A stretch of DNA of 64,000 nt from contig JAGVVD010000019.1 in the NCBI GenBank assembly GCA_019135865.1, positions 186,001 through 250,000 on the forward strand, given 5' to 3'. The stretch comes from Elusimicrobiota bacterium. Lineage in GTDB: Bacteria; Elusimicrobiota; Elusimicrobia; Elusimicrobiales; UBA9959. Under the pieces are notes generated by a model. That model was not told the origin of the DNA. It did no database searches and saw only the letters and a program-made list of their open reading frames with translations. Position numbers and translations under genes: made by a program. Below, one piece after another: positions 62,108 to 64,000 of this stretch (within the stretch, counting starts at the first letter, position 1; every line of letters starts with the position of its first letter).

Positions 62108-62920
62108 ATGCAGATGAACGAAATGCTCAAGAAACAGGAGGAGGCTATAGCCGCCAGGATGGCCTCCGTGCGCAACAAGGTGCTCGTCATGAGCGGCAAG
62201 GGCGGCGTGGGCAAGAGCACGGTCTCCGTGAACCTGGCCGCCGCCATGGCCGCGGCGGGAAAAACGACCGGTCTGCTGGATATAGATCTGCACGGCCCCA
62301 ATATCCCGCGCATGCTCGGCGTGGCCGGTGCGCGGCTGGAGGCCGAGGGCGAGGAACTGCTTCCTTACGAGGCCGCCCCCAATCTCCGCGCCTGCAGCAT
62401 GGCGCTGCTCGGCGTCGATACTTCCACCGCGATAATCTGGCGCGGTCCCCGCAAGACCTCGGCTATCAAGGAGATGCTGGGTTCGGTGAAGTGGGGGGAA
62501 CTGGACTATCTCTTCCTCGACTCCCCGCCCGGCACCGGCGACGAGAGCCTGACGGTCGCGCAGTCGCTGCCCGGCCTGACCGGCGCGGTCATCGTCACCA
62601 CGCCGCAGGAGGTCGCGCTCGACGACGCCCGGCGCAGCGCGGCCTTCGCCTCCAGCCTGAAGGTGAAAGTACTGGGGGTGGTCGAGAACATGAGCGGTTT
62701 CGTCTGCCCGCATTGCGGCAAGGAGACCCATATCTTCAGCAGCGGCGGCGGGGAGAAACTGGCCGCCGAGCTGGGCGCGGAGTTCCTCGGCCGCATACCG
62801 CTGGACCCCGGAGCCGCGGCCCTGGCCGATACCGGCAAGTCGCTTTACGACGCCGGGAGCGGTCCTACCCGCGACGCGGTGCGCGCCATAGCGGAGAAAT
62901 TCGCGAAGGTCTGTCCCTGA
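62108..62920 (+). CDS. Mrp/NBP35-type iron-sulfur carrier ATPase
   Basis: The 270-residue protein has deviant Walker A SGKGGVGKST, LLDIDLHGPNIPRMLG, LFLDSPPGTGDE and the C-terminal CPHCGK Cys pair that bridges a cluster between subunits. Mrp proteins transfer [4Fe-4S] clusters to target enzymes. The N-terminal DUF59 domain of E. coli Mrp is missing, as in ApbC/NBP35 short forms. It closes the Fur-box operon, which is also the case in the ORP locus of Desulfovibrio. Confidence 0.93.
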   Translation: MQMNEMLKKQEEAIAARMASVRNKVLVMSGKGGVGKSTVSVNLAAAMAAAGKTTGLLDIDLHGPNIPRMLGVAGARLEAEGEELLPYEAAPNLRACSMALLGVDTSTAIIWRGPRKTSAIKEMLGSVKWGELDYLFLDSPPGTGDESLTVAQSLPGLTGAVIVTTPQEVALDDARRSAAFASSLKVKVLGVVENMSGFVCPHCGKETHIFSSGGGEKLAAELGAEFLGRIPLDPGAAALADTGKSLYDAGSGPTRDAVRAIAEKFAKVCP

Positions 62921-63049
62921 AGGCGAAGTTTCCGCCGGCGGCCGGGCCGGTAGCGCCGCCGACGGTATATATGATAAAGTCATACCGGACCGGGGCTTCG
63001 TCTCAGCTCTCCGGCCGGAACTTAGGGATAAAGCGAGGAGAAAACTAAA

Positions 63050-63595
63050 ATGCAATTCGTCCCCAGGGAAGTCTTCCTTACCAAAGGCGTAGGCCGCCAC
63101 GTCGAGAAGCTGGCGAGCTTCGAGGAAGCGCTGCGCGACGCCAAGATAGCTCGGTTCAATCTGGTCCACGTGTCCAGCATCTTTCCGCCCAAGTGCAAGC
63201 TCATAGCTCCGGCCAAGGGCCTTACCCATCTCAAGAGCGGCCAGATCGTGCACGCCGTGCTGGCGCGCAACGCCGTGCAGGAGAACCACCGCCTCGTCAC
63301 GGCCTCGATAGGCCTGGCCATCCCCAAGGACCGGTCCAATCACGGCTATATCTCCGAGCATCACAGCTGGGGCGAGACCGACAGCAAGGCCGGCGATTAC
63401 GCCGAGGACCTGGCCGCGATGATGCTTTCCACCACGCTGGGCATCGAGTTCGAGAAGGACGCCTCCTGGGACAAGAAGGAAGAGGTCTGGGAAGTTAGCG
63501 GCAAGATCGTGCGCACTATGAACATGACGCAGAGCGCCATCGGCCGCGAGGGCATCTGGACCACCGTGGTCTCGGCCGCCGTCTTCGTCCGCTGA
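63050..63595 (+). CDS. pyruvoyl-dependent arginine decarboxylase
   Basis: The enzyme forms agmatine from arginine for polyamine synthesis. The 181-residue proenzyme has the self-cleavage site LVHVSSIFPP (Ser42-Ser43), which generates the pyruvoyl group on the C-terminal chain. It also has the conserved AIPKDRSNHGYISEHH and the C-terminal block IGREGIWTTVVSAAVFV. This is the PvlArgDC family, best known from archaea and some bacteria. It stands alone between an AT-rich leader and a terminator. No other polyamine gene is nearby. Confidence 0.93.
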   Translation: MQFVPREVFLTKGVGRHVEKLASFEEALRDAKIARFNLVHVSSIFPPKCKLIAPAKGLTHLKSGQIVHAVLARNAVQENHRLVTASIGLAIPKDRSNHGYISEHHSWGETDSKAGDYAEDLAAMMLSTTLGIEFEKDASWDKKEEVWEVSGKIVRTMNMTQSAIGREGIWTTVVSAAVFVR

Positions 63596-63611
63596 ACCCG
63601 GCCCGGCAAAG

Positions 63612-63648
63612 AAAGAGGCCGCTCCCGCGAGGGGGCGGCTTCTTTTTG
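63612..63648 (+). terminator. terminator after the arginine decarboxylase
   Basis: AGAGGCCGCTCCC and GGGGGCGGCTTCT form a stem with two wobble pairs around GCGA, followed by TTTTT. Confidence 0.8.
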
Positions 63649-63775
63649 TATAGGACCAAAGACCCGCGAACTTAGGTCCCCGGCCCCTTACCCCGCGCCC
63701 GGTCCCATCCTATACTGTCCTTAAGGGCCGTTTTAAAGCCCGTGAAACCCGTATAAACAGGAGACCATTAAGAGG

Positions 63776-64000
63776 ATGAAAAAACTGACCATTATAGTCG
63801 TTTCCATGTCGTTCGCCGCATCTTTAAGCGCACAGGTCAACTTCGACCAGGGAGTGGACGTCAGGGCCTTCGCGGCCGAGGCATCCTCCGGGGAACTGGA
63901 CATCCCCGAGGCTAAAATGACCGGCATCCCGACCTACAGCAGCCGCGACTGCAGGAAGGTCGAGTTCAAGGCCGACAGCCCGCTTACCTCCGCCGACATC
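63776..64000 (+). CDS. secreted hypothetical protein (3' end outside window)
   Basis: The first 75 residues begin MKKLTIIVVSMSFAASLSAQ, a signal peptide with cleavage near residue 20. The mature part (VNFDQGVDVRAFAAEASSGEL) has no family I recognise and contains one Cys (SSRDCRKVEF). AGGAG lies 11 nt upstream and a nearer AGAGG directly before the ATG. The gene runs off the window. The FDQGVD... start is similar in style to the second C11 peptidase's mature N-terminus (NVSFDTLTD), but this may be coincidence. Confidence 0.75.
   Translation, partial: MKKLTIIVVSMSFAASLSAQVNFDQGVDVRAFAAEASSGELDIPEAKMTGIPTYSSRDCRKVEFKADSPLTSADI

Overview
The window is a GC-rich (roughly two-thirds G+C), densely packed bacterial chromosome segment with many 1-8 nt start/stop overlaps. 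It carries housekeeping genes (rpsU-dnaG-rpoD, rplM-rpsI, murC, rsmA, dcd, efp, smpB), three tRNAs, a type IV pilus set, Gram-negative outer-membrane proteins (a TonB-dependent receptor and small barrels) and anaerobe-type metal-cofactor genes. Two clostripain (C11) peptidases, many secreted TPR proteins, a subtilase with a FlgD-like C-terminus and [NiFe]-hydrogenase maturation genes make an anaerobic or fermentative member of the Elusimicrobiota the best guess. That assignment is inference; no rRNA is present.

Layout. 0-5.7 kb: a secreted Ala/Pro-rich protein, a small mechanosensitive-channel-like protein, then on the minus strand the macromolecular synthesis operon HIT-rpsU-dnaG-rpoD. 5.7-17.8 kb, all minus strand: an intact 5'-nucleotidase coupled to a pseudoenzyme-like lipoprotein paralogue, rplM-rpsI, a squalene/phytoene synthase-dcd-TPR operon, a C11 peptidase and a TPR protein. 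17.9-36.4 kb, plus strand: rdgB, an orphan sensor kinase with a LysM-FecR protein, a candidate small RNA and a palindromic element, TPR protein-degenerate THEP1-murC, rsmA behind a large palindrome, pepQ, lemA-htpX, efp, a HAD phosphatase, a subtilase and pilB. 36.4-39.4 kb: smpB, tRNA-Leu, then the major pilin and prepilin peptidase bracketed by a 64-bp perfect inverted repeat, then tRNA-Ser and tRNA-Tyr.

39.4-56.5 kb is a nickel block. It holds hypC-hypD-lysR-hypE-membrane protein-hypF for [NiFe] cofactor assembly and a second C11 peptidase. Next comes nikR with an outer-membrane barrel, the ECF-type nickel importer nikMN-nikQ-nikO and a second copy of the barrel. A second NikR-like regulator that has lost all its nickel ligands follows, then a TonB-dependent receptor and a membrane protein fused to a THEP1-like NTPase. 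Together these look like a complete outer-to-inner-membrane nickel (or related metal) acquisition route with two regulators.

56.5-62.9 kb is an iron-sulfur / metal-cluster block. A DUF134 regulator sits behind a perfect palindrome, followed by a thioesterase and a DsrE protein. A Fur-family gene follows, with identical 7-1-7 Fur boxes in front of it and in front of the next operon. That operon (DUF5320, two NifX-like proteins, two MinD ATPases with ferredoxin inserts, a NifU-like scaffold, a ZIP transporter and Mrp) resembles the orange-protein (ORP) loci of Desulfovibrio. The window closes with a pyruvoyl-dependent arginine decarboxylase and the start of a secreted protein.
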